The notes below the pieces were generated by a model. It was given only the letters and a program-made list of their open reading frames with translations, was not told where the DNA came from and made no database searches. Position numbers and translations under genes: made by a program. A DNA stretch of 53,950 nt from Chthoniobacterales bacterium (lineage in GTDB: Bacteria > Verrucomicrobiota > Verrucomicrobiia > Chthoniobacterales > JACTMZ01). Within the stretch, counting starts at the first letter, position 1, and the number at the start of each line of letters is the position of its first letter. The stretch is taken from NCBI GenBank assembly GCA_021463515.1, contig JAJTYZ010000138.1, forward strand, positions 1-53,950, written 5' to 3'. Below are positions 20,260 to 29,772 of this stretch, in pieces.

Positions 20260-20943
20260 ATGAATCGCATTGCCCTGTTTGCATTTTTTTTGTCAGCAGT
20301 AGGACTTCTTCATGCTCAAGAAGCTTCACCCACGCCGATTCAGATTTTGGAAATTTCCGCGAATGATCCTTTGGCCGCCTCCAACGCACCACCGAAAGCC
20401 AATCCCAAAATGGATAAGGAGGTGGACTTGACGAAAACAGCCAATGCGCCCGATCCCTTCGCGATTGAGCCGCCAACGGACATACCCCATCCAGATAAAA
20501 TCCCGGAACTTACCGGTCCGCTTCCGGATGAAGACGATCAGCCAGCATTACCCGCCATCAATGGCACCGTCGAAATTACCGCCAAGGACAATACCCACAT
20601 CATCACCGCTCAAGTTGGCAATCTCATTCGCATCATCCTCGAATCCAATCCCAGCGCGGGGTACAATTGGGAGTTGTATGATTTTAAATTTGGTATCGCG
20701 GTCTTTCATAGCAGCGAACTCGTTCCGCGCGATACCGGCAATGTGCTTTTCGGTGCTCCGGGTGACACCGTCGTAACACTTCAAGCAATTGAGCAGGGCT
20801 CTCAGACAATTGCGCTTATTTATCGCCGCCCTTGGGAACCCGTAGATCAAGCTGTTGCCCGCTTTGCATTTCGGCTCGAAGTCATCAAACCTGCGGAGAC
20901 TCCGGCCCCACCTCCAACGACATCACCTTTACCTACACCATGA
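20260..20943 (+). CDS. Secreted chagasin-family (I42) cysteine-protease inhibitor
   Basis: A signal peptide (residues 1-19, cut after LHA) is followed by a Pro/Asp-rich spacer to about residue 100 and a C-terminal chagasin domain. All three inhibitory loops of the I42 family are recognisable: [10 protein letters not shown] (130, for NPTTGYxW), GAPG (165, for GxGG) and YRRPWEP (188, for RPW). Such proteins block papain-like cysteine proteases, either the cell's own or foreign ones. The predicted location is the periplasm. The long spacer is unusual for bacterial members, which are often about 120 residues. The stop overlaps thiG in ATGA, an unexpected operon partner. Confidence 0.8.
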   Translation: MNRIALFAFFLSAVGLLHAQEASPTPIQILEISANDPLAASNAPPKANPKMDKEVDLTKTANAPDPFAIEPPTDIPHPDKIPELTGPLPDEDDQPALPAINGTVEITAKDNTHIITAQVGNLIRIILESNPSAGYNWELYDFKFGIAVFHSSELVPRDTGNVLFGAPGDTVVTLQAIEQGSQTIALIYRRPWEPVDQAVARFAFRLEVIKPAETPAPPPTTSPLPTP

Positions 20944-21719
20944 ACCAACCTCTCGTCATTGCCGGACGAACTTTTCAATCACGCTTGCTGCTCGGAACCG
21001 GAAAATTCCCCTCCCACGAATCCATGCGTGATGCTCTGGCGGCTAGTGGAGCAGAAATTGTCACCGTCGCTCTTCGCCGTGCTGACCTTAGCGGCACCAG
21101 GGATCCCTATGCAGACATCCTCGATTTTATTGATTCCGAAAAATATCTCCTCCTTCCAAATACCAGCGGCGCGATGAACGCCGAGGAAGCCGTGCGCCTA
21201 GCACGTCTAGCCGCAGCCTCCGGACTCCCAAAATGGGTGAAACTCGAAATCCATCCCGACCCTCAATACCTCCTGCCCGATCCCATCGAAACTCTCCGTG
21301 CTACCGAGATTCTCGCAGCGGAAGGCTTCGCGGTGCTCCCTTACATTAACGCCGACCCTGTTCTCGCAAAACGCCTCGAAGAAGCTGGAGCGGCGACCGT
21401 CATGCCTCTGGGATCACCCATCGGAAGTAATCGCGGACTCGAGACTCGCGCACAAATTGCCATCATTATCGAACAAGCCTGCGTTCCTGTCATCGTAGAT
21501 GCAGGCATCGGTGCCCCAAGTCATGCCGCAGAAGCAATGGAACTTGGCGCGGATGCGGTTCTCGTCAACACTGCCATTGCAGTCGCCAATAATCCCATTC
21601 GTATGGCAATAGCCTTCAAAATGGCGGTCGAAGCAGGGCGTTCTGCATGTGAATCCGGTCTGCCTTCTCAAGCAGATACCGCCATCCCCACCAGCCCGCT
21701 TACGGCGTTTTTGCAATAG
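20940..21719 (+). CDS. thiG: Thiazole synthase
   Basis: It forms the thiazole phosphate moiety of thiamine from deoxyxylulose phosphate, dehydroglycine and ThiS-thiocarboxylate. Motifs are [12 protein letters not shown], the Schiff-base lysine in [64 protein letters not shown] and [13 protein letters not shown] 20940 overlaps the inhibitor stop (ATGA) and gives 259 residues, the normal length. The frame extends upstream but without homology. thiS, thiH or thiO, and thiF are not adjacent. The 3' end overlaps the convergent glycosyltransferase gene by 20 nt. Confidence 0.95.
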   Translation: MNQPLVIAGRTFQSRLLLGTGKFPSHESMRDALAASGAEIVTVALRRADLSGTRDPYADILDFIDSEKYLLLPNTSGAMNAEEAVRLARLAAASGLPKWVKLEIHPDPQYLLPDPIETLRATEILAAEGFAVLPYINADPVLAKRLEEAGAATVMPLGSPIGSNRGLETRAQIAIIIEQACVPVIVDAGIGAPSHAAEAMELGADAVLVNTAIAVANNPIRMAIAFKMAVEAGRSACESGLPSQADTAIPTSPLTAFLQ

Positions 21720-22761
21720 GTTTTACGGCATTTTTGATTGCGGAAACCACCGCATCGGACGTCACCGATTCCTGCCATCGCTTGGCTCCCAAACTCCAAT
21801 CTGCCATCAGCCACGTCTGCCGCTGATTGGGACTATACGGGCCATAAACACCTGCGTGCATTCCACAAGCCACAATCACAGCAGGCGCTCCCATGGCGCA
21901 AGCTATGTGCGCTGCGGCAGTATCCACCGTAAGCACCAGTGCCGCTTCCGCCACCAAATCAGGAAACCTTTCTAAAGGGCGAGATCGCTCTGCGTTCACG
22001 GGGTTCTGTATTCCCGCCGCACGCAAAGCCGTGGCAAATTCCTCCAAACGTACCGCCTGTTCCGGTCCTCCCGCCAAACGAATGCCGCCGGCCGGAATCC
22101 AATCTTTCATTCCACGCAGTACCGTTGCCCAGCGAGCCACATCATAATCTTTTTCCCATGAGGAGCTGAACGGACACAACAACCAAAAATCTCCTCCACG
22201 CCACGAAGCACTGGTGATTTGCGGCATAATTTCCTCCCGGGAAACCTCTCGTCCCAGCAATGCTGCGGCAACAAGGCGATTGGCTTCCAATTCGGCGGGC
22301 AACTCCTCACCCACTTTCGGATATGAAATAATTTCTGGGTGAAAAAATTGCTTCACGCCCGCCTCCACCGCACGGCGTTTCCTACGATTCGAGCGAACCA
22401 GCAAGTTTTCGCACATCACACGACGTCCTGCACGAGGGGCAAGAAAAAGGCCCGTCTGTATAAAATCTCGCATGCTACGCAGGCAAATCGCGGCATCCAC
22501 CCGCGTCATGCAAAGGCGTAGCCATGCCGGAAAGCAATGATACATATTCACTGCGTCCTTGTTCATCCCGCGCACACGATCGCGCAATGGCAACGCGATA
22601 ATACGAGCCGCAGGAAATTCTCGCTGTGCCAAAGCCGCAATTCCAGACTTCACGACGAGGATCAAATTTCCCTCGCCGCATTCACGTGCCAATAAATGAA
22701 TACACCCGCTGGCGAGAAAAAAATCGCCAATTTCATCGGGCTTGAAAATGAGAACTTTCAC
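21700..22761 (-). CDS. Glycosyltransferase family 9 (heptosyltransferase-like)
   Basis: The 353 residues have the GT9 pattern. The N-terminus [20 protein letters not shown] corresponds to the acceptor-domain start KILVIRxxxIGDxL. The C-terminal nucleotide-sugar region includes [27 protein letters not shown], and [21 protein letters not shown] with the conserved D/H pair. GT9 enzymes add heptose or related sugars to lipopolysaccharide core on the cytoplasmic face. The exact donor and acceptor cannot be told. It overlaps the upstream ABC gene in ATGA and is last in the proA operon. Confidence 0.88.
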   Translation of the reverse strand: MKVLIFKPDEIGDFFLASGCIHLLARECGEGNLILVVKSGIAALAQREFPAARIIALPLRDRVRGMNKDAVNMYHCFPAWLRLCMTRVDAAICLRSMRDFIQTGLFLAPRAGRRVMCENLLVRSNRRKRRAVEAGVKQFFHPEIISYPKVGEELPAELEANRLVAAALLGREVSREEIMPQITSASWRGGDFWLLCPFSSSWEKDYDVARWATVLRGMKDWIPAGGIRLAGGPEQAVRLEEFATALRAAGIQNPVNAERSRPLERFPDLVAEAALVLTVDTAAAHIACAMGAPAVIVACGMHAGVYGPYSPNQRQTWLMADWSLGAKRWQESVTSDAVVSAIKNAVKPIAKTP

Positions 22762-23639
22762 GCCTGGCGGCGGGCGGGCGACGCATCAGGCGATTGCCCG
22801 GGCTCGATGGATTCGAGGAAAAGATTTTCCAAGGTTGTTTGTGGACGCCCACTGGAAATAACTGTCAGTCCCAATTTTTTCGCAGCTTCCTGCAAGGCCG
22901 CAAATTTTTCCGGCGACGTCTGCTCGACCACAATTTCGGCACGATCCCGCACTGCCAACAAGTCCTCCACACGCCCTTCACGCACAAGGGAACCGCGGGC
23001 CAAAATGCCAACGCGGTCACAAATTTCTTGCACCTGCGAAAGCAAATGCGAGCAAAGCAAAATAGTCTTCCCTCGCGATTTTAGCTCTAAAATGAGATCA
23101 CGAATTTCTCGCGAGCCAACCGGATCCACACCTGCTGTCGGCTCATCAAGCACCAACAATCCCGGATCCTGCACCAAAGCCTGCGCGAGACCAATACGCT
23201 GCAACATGCCTTTGGAATACGATCCAACACGCCGATCGGCGGCTTCCGTCAGACCGACTAACTCCAATAATTCTTTCGCCCGTGTTTCCAACGACTTCCC
23301 ATCGAGTCCGCTTAAGCGGCCAAAAAAGCGCACTGTTTCTGCCCCTGTCAGAAATTTATAAAAGTACGGATTCTCCGGCAAGAAACCCACATCCTTACGA
23401 CTGCGTACCAAACGGCTATCCTCCCCAAAAACACGCGTGTTTCCTCGCGTGGCCGTCACAAGTCCTAGCAAAATTTTAAGCGTTGTACTTTTTCCGGAGC
23501 CATTGGGGCCAAGCAATCCATAGACCTCACCGGCGTTAACGTGCAGGGAAAGATCGCGTACTGCCACTACGCGCTCACGCCGCATGGGGATGCGAAATAC
23601 TTTGGTCAGGTGTTCAATTTCGACGGGTGTTTTATTCAT
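22758..23639 (-). CDS. ABC transporter ATP-binding protein
   Basis: A single nucleotide-binding domain of the drug/Na+ or NatA-like class (293 residues). Walker A is [15 protein letters not shown], the signature is [15 protein letters not shown], Walker B is [13 protein letters not shown], and the switch His lies in LLCSHLL. A C-terminal extension of about 80 residues ([20 protein letters not shown] onward) fits the gliding/NatA regulatory tail. No permease gene is adjacent in the window; its neighbours are acyP and a GT9 gene, both overlapping by 4 nt. The substrate is unknown. Confidence 0.9.
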   Translation of the reverse strand: MNKTPVEIEHLTKVFRIPMRRERVVAVRDLSLHVNAGEVYGLLGPNGSGKSTTLKILLGLVTATRGNTRVFGEDSRLVRSRKDVGFLPENPYFYKFLTGAETVRFFGRLSGLDGKSLETRAKELLELVGLTEAADRRVGSYSKGMLQRIGLAQALVQDPGLLVLDEPTAGVDPVGSREIRDLILELKSRGKTILLCSHLLSQVQEICDRVGILARGSLVREGRVEDLLAVRDRAEIVVEQTSPEKFAALQEAAKKLGLTVISSGRPQTTLENLFLESIEPGQSPDASPARRQA

Positions 23640-23902
23640 GAACGTATTTCAAAGCTCCGCAAATTCGCAGGAGGAGATATTTCTAAAATAGACTCGTTTG
23701 TAATATGCCCTGCAAGCTCACTCTCACGCAAGGCCTGCAAAAATTCTTCTGCCTCACCACACGCCACCAGCTCGACACGCCCGTCGGACAAATTCCGTAC
23801 ATACCCTACCACCTCAAATCCCGCAGCAATCCGCCGCGCGGAATAGCGAAATCCCACACCTTGCACACGCCCCTCGTAAAAAACCTGCAACGCCTTGCTC
23901 AT
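23636..23902 (-). CDS. acyP: Acylphosphatase
   Basis: A small enzyme (88 residues) hydrolysing carboxyl-phosphate bonds. The active-site loop [16 protein letters not shown] contains the catalytic Arg, and the Asn signature [13 protein letters not shown] is intact. The ATG at 23902 ([11 protein letters not shown]) is chosen because the longer frame runs into proA without homology. It begins 4 nt after the proA stop and ends in an ATGA overlap with the ABC gene. Its position right after an enzyme that uses an acyl phosphate is suggestive but unproven. Confidence 0.93.
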   Translation of the reverse strand: MSKALQVFYEGRVQGVGFRYSARRIAAGFEVVGYVRNLSDGRVELVACGEAEEFLQALRESELAGHITNESILEISPPANLRSFEIRS

Positions 23903-23906
23903 AATC

Positions 23907-25175
23907 TCACTCACGCACCTGGCCCGTTCCCTCAACGAGGTATTTGTAAGTCGTCAATTCCTCCAATCCCATAGGCCCCCGTGCATGCAGCTTGTCCGTA
24001 CTAATCCCAATCTCCGCTCCGAAACCAAATTCTCCCCCATCGCTAAATCGCGTGGAGGCATTCCACAACACCGTCGCAGAATCTACGGCGGCAAGGAACT
24101 TTCGCGCCGCAATTTCATCCGCCGTCACAATCGCATCGGTATGATGCGAGCCATAATTCTCGATGTGTTCAATCGCTTCCTCCAACGAATCCACCACGCG
24201 AATACTCAAAATAAGTTCGAGATACTCGGTCGTCCAATCTGCCTCCGTCGCTGCCTCAACGGCGTCTCCTAAAACAGCACGGGTTCGTTCGTCACCTCGT
24301 AAGACGACCCCTTCTTTACACAAAATTGCAGCTGCCGATGGGAGAAATTTTTCGGCAATATCACGATGAACCAACACCGTTTCCGCCGCGTTGCAAACAC
24401 CCGGACGCTGACATTTTGCATTAGCCACAATGGTTTTCGCCATGGCCAAATCTGCGGCTTTATCCACAAACACATGACACACCCCGTGGTAGTGCTTAAT
24501 CACAGGCATCCGTGCGTACTCGACGACGGCTTCAATCAACGCTTGGCCTCCACGCGGAACAATCACATCGAGATAACGATCCATTTGCGCCAACAATCGC
24601 ACCCCTTCGTGATCGGTGAAGGAGACAAGTTGAATCACATCTGCGGGAAGACCCGCGTTGACGGCACCGGCGGACAATGCTTTGGCGATCGCTAAATTCG
24701 AATGCAACGATTCCTTTCCTCCTCGCAAAATGCAGGCATTTCCCGATTTGAGGCAAAGCACCGAGGCATCTGCCGTCACATTAGGACGAGATTCGTAAAT
24801 GATTCCCACCACGCCAATGGGCACTCGAATTTTGATAATTTTGATCCCGTTTGGACGTGCCCACTCACGAATAATTTCCCCCACAGGGTCCGGCAAAGCC
24901 ACCACCTCTCGCACCCCCTTTGCCATGGCACAAAGACGCTCCGGCGTAAGTCGTAAACGATCCACCGCAGCGGCATTGAGTCCGTAACCGGCTGCAGCCG
25001 CCAAATCCTGAGCATTCGCCGCCATGATTTCCGCCTCTGCTGCTTCAATGGCATCCGCCATCGCCATCAAAGCCGCATTTTTTTTCTCCCTCGTACACAA
25101 AGCCAGTGCCCGCGCCGCTGCCCGCGCTTTTCTTCCCATGTTTTCAATTTGAGCCGCCAAAGATTCGGTTTCCAT
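23907..25175 (-). CDS. proA: Gamma-glutamyl phosphate reductase
   Basis: It reduces gamma-glutamyl phosphate to glutamate semialdehyde for proline synthesis. Family motifs are [32 protein letters not shown], the catalytic cysteine in [14 protein letters not shown], and [32 protein letters not shown] (key part [12 protein letters not shown]). The length is normal at 422 residues. I used ATG 25175; two GTG codons lie immediately upstream in frame. A promoter ends 8 nt before this ATG. It heads the operon proA-acyP-ABC-GT9. proB is absent. Confidence 0.96.
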   Translation of the reverse strand: METESLAAQIENMGRKARAAARALALCTREKKNAALMAMADAIEAAEAEIMAANAQDLAAAAGYGLNAAAVDRLRLTPERLCAMAKGVREVVALPDPVGEIIREWARPNGIKIIKIRVPIGVVGIIYESRPNVTADASVLCLKSGNACILRGGKESLHSNLAIAKALSAGAVNAGLPADVIQLVSFTDHEGVRLLAQMDRYLDVIVPRGGQALIEAVVEYARMPVIKHYHGVCHVFVDKAADLAMAKTIVANAKCQRPGVCNAAETVLVHRDIAEKFLPSAAAILCKEGVVLRGDERTRAVLGDAVEAATEADWTTEYLELILSIRVVDSLEEAIEHIENYGSHHTDAIVTADEIAARKFLAAVDSATVLWNASTRFSDGGEFGFGAEIGISTDKLHARGPMGLEELTTYKYLVEGTGQVRE

Positions 25176-25183
25176 CACCACAA

Positions 25184-25212
25184 ACTATCCTCTTTCCTCC
25201 GCTCAAAAACAA
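25184..25212 (-). promoter_or_regulatory. proA promoter
   Basis: Minus-strand TTGTTT (25207-25212), 17-bp spacer, GATAGT (25184-25189), then 8 nt to ATG 25175. A purine-rich GGAGGAAAGAGG lies within the spacer rather than in the leader, so it cannot act as a ribosome-binding site if this promoter is used. Confidence 0.5.
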
Positions 25213-25219
25213 GCGTGCC

Positions 25220-25248
25220 TTGGCCGATGCACAAGCGGACTGTATAAA
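25220..25248 (+). promoter_or_regulatory. tsaE promoter
   Basis: TTGGCC (25220-25225), 17-bp spacer, TATAAA (25243-25248), then 8 nt to ATG 25257. It is back to back with the proA promoter, with -35 boxes 7 bp apart, so the two may compete or share control. Confidence 0.6.
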
Positions 25249-25256
25249 CGACGTCC

Positions 25257-25673
25257 ATGTCCATTTTCACCACCGCATCGCCGGACGAAACAACCGCCAT
25301 TGGACAAACGTTGGCGGGCAAGCTTCCCCACGGTTCTACGATTGCGCTGCGCGGCGCGTTGGGGGCGGGAAAAACCTGCTTTACCCGTGGTCTCGTTGTG
25401 GGCTGGGGTGGAAGTGATATGGCTACAAGTCCAACGTTCACTCTTGTCCATGAATACTCAACCCAACGCGGCCCTGTTTTTCATCTCGATTTATACCGCG
25501 CTGATACAGCGGAAGAAATTTGGACGGCGGCATACGATGAGCTAAACACGTCGAACGGTCTGGTGATCCTTGAATGGGCGGACCGATTTCCAGAGCTTGT
25601 TCCTGCTGAGGCCATCCACGTTGACATTACGGACATCGGCAAGGGAAAACGCCGCATTACCATCACACCGTGA
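25257..25673 (+). CDS. tsaE: tRNA threonylcarbamoyladenosine biosynthesis ATPase
   Basis: The ATPase partner of the TsaB-TsaD complex that makes t6A37 in ANN-decoding tRNAs. Walker A is RGALGAGKTCFTRG (about residue 33). SPTFTLVHEY, HLDLYR and ILEWADRF are typical. Its 138 residues are normal. It is coupled to tsaB by a GTGA overlap. tsaD and tsaC are elsewhere. Confidence 0.94.
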   Translation: MSIFTTASPDETTAIGQTLAGKLPHGSTIALRGALGAGKTCFTRGLVVGWGGSDMATSPTFTLVHEYSTQRGPVFHLDLYRADTAEEIWTAAYDELNTSNGLVILEWADRFPELVPAEAIHVDITDIGKGKRRITITP

Positions 25674-26275
25674 AAATTCTTGCTCTCGATCTTTCCACCG
25701 CCGAAGGCAGCGTCGCCATCGCCGCAGAAAACAAAATCCTTTTCTCTCGTAAATTGATCACGCCACGCGGACGTGGTGCAGAAATTTTTTCTGCGCTCGA
25801 AGAGTGCCGCTCTGCATGGGACGGAGTTACACGCATAGCCATCGGCATCGGCCCGGGGTCTTACAATGGCCTCCGCACCTCTTGCGCTCTTGCGGAATCT
25901 TTTCGACACGCTCTCAACATCGAAGTTGTGGCTGTACATTCACCTTGTCTGCTGCCCGTAAGGGAAACGGAGTACATTGCCGTCGGCGACGCTCGAGGAG
26001 GAATGGTTTATTGGGCTGTCGTAAAAAACCACCAGATATCGCAAAAAATTCATCTCCTCACTTATGATGATTTTCATCGAAGCGTAGCTTCTGCACCATC
26101 GTCGATCTATCGCGTCGGAACGATTGCTCATGCCGAAAAATTTCCGCTCGCAACACCCGATGCTGCCGTTTTAGCGCAGCTGGCATCCTCATTGAAACCA
26201 CTTCCACCCGCCCCCATCACGCCTCTCTACCTAAAGCCTCCACATATCACCACACCGCGTCCCACGCATGTCTGA
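25670..26275 (+). CDS. tsaB: t6A biosynthesis scaffold protein TsaB
   Basis: A degenerate ASKHA-fold partner of TsaD in t6A synthesis. Motifs are ILALDLSTAEGSVAIA at the N-terminus and GIGPGSYNGLRTSCALAES (about residue 60). The 201 residues are slightly short, as in many lineages. GTG at 25670 overlaps the tsaE stop (GTGA), fixing the start. ptsI follows after 52 bp with its own promoter. Confidence 0.92.
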   Translation: MKILALDLSTAEGSVAIAAENKILFSRKLITPRGRGAEIFSALEECRSAWDGVTRIAIGIGPGSYNGLRTSCALAESFRHALNIEVVAVHSPCLLPVRETEYIAVGDARGGMVYWAVVKNHQISQKIHLLTYDDFHRSVASAPSSIYRVGTIAHAEKFPLATPDAAVLAQLASSLKPLPPAPITPLYLKPPHITTPRPTHV

Positions 26276-26290
26276 CTCGCGCATTGGGCT

Positions 26291-26319
26291 TTGACCTGAA
26301 ACACTCGATTCTGTAAAGC
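26291..26319 (+). promoter_or_regulatory. ptsI promoter
   Basis: TTGACC (26291-26296), 17-bp spacer, TAAAGC (26314-26319), then 8 nt to ATG 26328. The -10 is weak, but spacing and -35 are good and the interval matches other promoters in this window. Confidence 0.5.
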
Positions 26320-26327
26320 CAAAGTCT

Positions 26328-28094
26328 ATGGGATCATCCACTCCGACAGATACAACCTGGCAAGGTTGGGGTGTTTCGCCCGGCATTGCCGAGGCGGAGG
26401 TCGCCGTGCATTGGAAAAATGAGGAGGAAATTCCTTTTCGTACGATCCAAACGGAAGATATCCCTAGCGAAATCGCACGCTTTGAAGCCGCCCTCATCGC
26501 CACGCGGCAAGAGCTTCTCGATATTCAGCAAAAAATCGCCGAAGCCATCGGGATCGAGGACGCGAGCATTTTTGATGCTCACCTCCTCGTTGTGGAAGAC
26601 CGCACGCTCATTGATGAGGCTCTGCGCGGACTCGAACGCGACCTGCATAATATCGAGTTTGTCTTTCATCAGGTCGCAGAAAAATACTGCCACTCGCTCG
26701 CGAACATTGACGATCCCTACCTGCAAGAACGCGTCGTGGATATCGAGGATGTCACGCGGCGAGTGATTCGACATTTGCTGGGGCAATCCTTTGACGGTTT
26801 TCATCATCTGGATCGTCCGCACATCATCATCGCCAACAATCTCACGCCGTCGGACACCGCGCTCATCAACCGCGATCTCGTACGCGGCTTTGTCACTGAA
26901 CAAGGAAGCCGCACCTCTCATAGCGCAATCATGGCGCGTTCACTTGGTATTCCGGCGATTGTGGCACTGCCGGGAATTTGCTCCAAACTCACCACGGGAG
27001 ATCACGTTCTTCTCGATGGTTACACCGGCAAACTTATTGCGAATCCTTCCGAGCATACACGAGTAGAATACGGACAAATCGAGCGGCAAAAAATTGAGAT
27101 CGAGCATCAACTCGATTCCATCCGCGACACCCGCTCCGACACCCGCGACGGACGCCACATCATTCTTTCGGCGAACATTGAAATGCCCGAAGAACTTCCG
27201 TCCGTCGCCGAAAGCGGTGCTGAAGGCGTGGGGTTGTTTCGCACAGAGTTTCTTTTCCTCAACAAGGAAGAAGCTCCCACAGAAGAGGAGCAATACAAGG
27301 CTTACAAACTTGTTGCCGAAAAATGCGCTTTACACGCTGCCATCATTCGTACTCTCGATATCGGCGGTGATAAACTTGCACATCTCCCCGACATGACGCT
27401 CGAGCCAAATCCTTTCCTCGGCTGCCGTGCGATCCGTCTCTGCCTCTACCAACCCGCACTTTTCAAAACTCAACTTCGAGCCATTCTCCGCGCCTCAGCC
27501 CATGGGCGTGTGCGTTTGATGTATCCCATGATCTCTTGCCTCGACGAACTGCGACGCGCCAATGCGCTGCTCAGCGAATGTCGCGAGGAACTTACCAACG
27601 AAGGGCACGCCTTCGATCTTGCACTCGAAATTGGAACCATGATCGAAATTCCCTCCGCCGCGCTCATTGCCGATCATCTTGCCCGTGAAGTAAATTTTTT
27701 CAGCATCGGCACCAACGATCTCGTGCAGTATACTCTCGCCGTGGACCGCGGCAATGAGCGCATAACGGGACTTTATCAACCTGCCCACCCCGCCGTCATT
27801 CGTCTCATCGCTACCGCTGCCGACGCCGCGCACAAAAACGGGATTTGGATTGGCGTATGCGGAGAAATGGCGGGCGAAATCCATCTGGTTCCCCTGCTCC
27901 TCGGTCTCGGCATAGACGAACTCAGCGTCGGAACAGCCTCCGTTCCTCGCGTGAAAAAAGCGGTGCAAAGCCTCGACCTTCAAGAATGTCGTCAATTGGC
28001 AGAACAGGCTCAAACCATGGCGAATCCCTCGGATATTGAACAACTCTGCCGCGACCATGCTGGTCAACGCTATCCCGAGCTTTTTGACTGCTAA
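26328..28094 (+). CDS. ptsI: Phosphoenolpyruvate-protein phosphotransferase (PTS enzyme I)
   Basis: It transfers phosphate from PEP to HPr. The 588 residues have the N-terminal HPr-binding helical region, the swivelling His domain with active-site GSRTSHSAIMARSLGIPA, and the C-terminal PEP barrel with AEGVGLFRTEFLFL, SIGTNDLVQYTLAVDR and catalytic-Cys loop GVCGEMAG. No GAF domain is present, so it is the EI rather than EI-Ntr type. No HPr or EII genes lie nearby, and in this setting it may serve a regulatory PTS. Confidence 0.94.
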   Translation: MGSSTPTDTTWQGWGVSPGIAEAEVAVHWKNEEEIPFRTIQTEDIPSEIARFEAALIATRQELLDIQQKIAEAIGIEDASIFDAHLLVVEDRTLIDEALRGLERDLHNIEFVFHQVAEKYCHSLANIDDPYLQERVVDIEDVTRRVIRHLLGQSFDGFHHLDRPHIIIANNLTPSDTALINRDLVRGFVTEQGSRTSHSAIMARSLGIPAIVALPGICSKLTTGDHVLLDGYTGKLIANPSEHTRVEYGQIERQKIEIEHQLDSIRDTRSDTRDGRHIILSANIEMPEELPSVAESGAEGVGLFRTEFLFLNKEEAPTEEEQYKAYKLVAEKCALHAAIIRTLDIGGDKLAHLPDMTLEPNPFLGCRAIRLCLYQPALFKTQLRAILRASAHGRVRLMYPMISCLDELRRANALLSECREELTNEGHAFDLALEIGTMIEIPSAALIADHLAREVNFFSIGTNDLVQYTLAVDRGNERITGLYQPAHPAVIRLIATAADAAHKNGIWIGVCGEMAGEIHLVPLLLGLGIDELSVGTASVPRVKKAVQSLDLQECRQLAEQAQTMANPSDIEQLCRDHAGQRYPELFDC

Positions 28095-28137
28095 TATTCC
28101 TGCCGTTTCTGCAAGGAAACGCGGAATCTGATTCCTC

Positions 28138-29463
28138 ATGCGCCTCTCCGAAATTCGAACCGCGCTCGACATCCTTTCTCTCCTCCCCGCAAAAAGTCTC
28201 GGACAAAATTTTCTCCATGACATCAATCTTGCCCGTACGATCGCTCGATCCGCGATTCCGGAAGCCGTTCCCTTCGCCGTAGAAATCGGCCCGGGTCTCG
28301 GCTCTCTCACAATCCCTTTGCTAGAACGTTGCGATAAACTTTTGCTCCTTGAAAAAGACGCCCGACTCGCTAAGTGGCTCACCGAGCATCTTCCTGCCGA
28401 TCGCGTAGAAGTGATCTGCGCCGACGCCATTCGCTTTGATTGGAAACCGCTTTTACAGCACGGGCCCTTCCCCCTCGCTGGCAATCTTCCTTACTACGCA
28501 ACCTCGCCCATTCTTCGTAATTTTCTCGTTCCGTCGTCGCCCGTCGCACGTGCCACATTTGTGGTGCAGGATGAATTCGCCATGCGCCTTGCCGCAAACC
28601 CCGGCCATGCCGATTACAGTGCCCTCACCGTGCGCATCCAACGCCTCTGGTCCGTGCGCCGCGAACGTTTATTGCCACCCTCCGTTTTTTACCCCACACC
28701 CGGCGTCACCTCGTCACTCGTCACGCTCGAACATCGACCACCTCGCACCTTCCCTCCTGTGCGAGGAACATTTTTTGATGAAATTGTTCAGCGCGGATTC
28801 GGGCAGCGTCGCAAACAACTACGTTCGCTCCTCGGCATCGCCCCGGCGACATGGGCACTATGGTGCGGGAAACACGGATTGCCTGTCACCACACGCGCTG
28901 AAAACCTTTCCGTTGCCCTCTGGGTGGATCTCGCACGAACTATGGATGCACTCGGCAATTCTGAGGCACAGTTAGGGGAAGAAATTTTTGACGTTGTGGA
29001 TAAAAACAATCACGTCATGGCGCGAGAGCCACGTGATTTCGTTCATGCAAATAACCTTCTTCATCGCGCGGCCCACATTCTCGTCTTCAACGAGCAAGGC
29101 GAAGTCCTTTTGCAAAAACGCTCCGCATGGAAAGATCGAGCACCACTTCTCTGGGATTCCAGTGCCGCCGGACATCTCAACACCGGAGAGACCTACATTG
29201 CAGCCGCACAACGTGAAGCCGAAGAAGAACTCGGGGTTACGCTCACACTGCATCCCCTAGGAAAACTTCCCGCAAGCAGTACCACTGGCCACGAATTTGT
29301 CGAAGTTTTCACCGCCAAGCACGAAGGCCCCTTCACTCTGCCACCGGCGGAAATCGAAGCCGCCAAATTTTTTCAACCCTTCCTCATTGATGCCTGGCTT
29401 AAACAACGTCCCCAAGACTTTGCCCCCGCGTTTCCCGAAGTCTGGAACCTCACGAAAGGGTAA
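28138..29463 (+). CDS. rsmA: RsmA (KsgA) 16S rRNA dimethyltransferase fused to a Nudix hydrolase
   Basis: Residues 1-275 are a complete RsmA, which dimethylates A1518 and A1519 of 16S rRNA. Visible are LGQNFL (21), SAM loop EIGPGLGSLT (49), acidic LEKD, and catalytic NLPYYATSP (116). Residues about 280-425 form a Nudix domain close to the isopentenyl-diphosphate isomerase-like subfamily (EIFDVVDKNNHV at 282). It carries a perfect Nudix box at 345-367, GHLNTGE through REAEEELGV. RsmA is usually about 270 residues and single-domain, so the 441-residue chain is a fusion. The linker (271-281) has no stop or frameshift. The Nudix substrate is unknown. Confidence 0.92.
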   Translation: MRLSEIRTALDILSLLPAKSLGQNFLHDINLARTIARSAIPEAVPFAVEIGPGLGSLTIPLLERCDKLLLLEKDARLAKWLTEHLPADRVEVICADAIRFDWKPLLQHGPFPLAGNLPYYATSPILRNFLVPSSPVARATFVVQDEFAMRLAANPGHADYSALTVRIQRLWSVRRERLLPPSVFYPTPGVTSSLVTLEHRPPRTFPPVRGTFFDEIVQRGFGQRRKQLRSLLGIAPATWALWCGKHGLPVTTRAENLSVALWVDLARTMDALGNSEAQLGEEIFDVVDKNNHVMAREPRDFVHANNLLHRAAHILVFNEQGEVLLQKRSAWKDRAPLLWDSSAAGHLNTGETYIAAAQREAEEELGVTLTLHPLGKLPASSTTGHEFVEVFTAKHEGPFTLPPAEIEAAKFFQPFLIDAWLKQRPQDFAPAFPEVWNLTKG

Positions 29464-29478
29464 TGGTCGGAGGGGCCG

Positions 29479-29551
29479 TGGAGCCATGGGGATTCGAACC
29501 CCAGACCTCCTCAATGCCATTGAGGCGCTCTACCAACTGAGCTATGACCCC
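29479..29551 (-). tRNA. tRNA-Ala (anticodon GGC)
   Basis: The 73-nt cloverleaf has acceptor GGGGTCA/TGGCTCC, D arm GCTC-AGTTGGTAGA-GAGC, anticodon stem CCTCA/TGAGG with loop ATGGCAT (anticodon GGC), and T arm TGGGG-TTCGAAT-CCCCA. The discriminator base is A. The 3' CCA is not encoded (CGG follows), so it must be added after transcription. It lies between rsmA and the ilvC terminator. Confidence 0.95.
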
Positions 29552-29574
29552 CTTCGATAAACCCGAAAGAACGC

Positions 29575-29602
29575 ATTATGCCGCACCAATACAAAGAAGC
29601 AA
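29575..29602 (-). promoter_or_regulatory. tRNA-Ala promoter
   Basis: Minus-strand TTGCTT (29597-29602), 16-bp spacer, CATAAT (29575-29580). The -10 lies 23 bp upstream of the mature tRNA 5' end, giving a short leader for RNase P. The rest of 29603-29714 is A+T-rich and holds no gene I can support. Confidence 0.5.
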
Positions 29603-29714
29603 ATTAAAACCATTTCCCACCTCTAAATAATCACTCACCCTCCCACGTTATATCATAAAATCACATGGATGGGCGATGTCACTATGACAGAACCTCCCTG
29701 CACCGTGATGCCCC

Positions 29715-29754
29715 AAAAAAACCACCGCCATGCGTAGGACGGCGGTGGTTTTTT
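29715..29754 (-). terminator. Intrinsic terminator after ilvC
   Basis: A 14-bp stem (AAAAAACCACCGCC with GGCGGTGGTTTTTT) and 11-nt loop. The A-run and T-run make it potentially bidirectional. It lies 19 bp past the ilvC stop. Confidence 0.9.
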
Positions 29755-29772
29755 GAGAGGGTGCTTGGGCTA

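Noticed and set aside
28084-28129. Leaderless-type promoter for rsmA
   Set aside because: GAATCT ends 8 nt before the ATG, but no -35 better than 2 of 6 is found at 16-18 bp. rsmA may be cotranscribed with ptsI.
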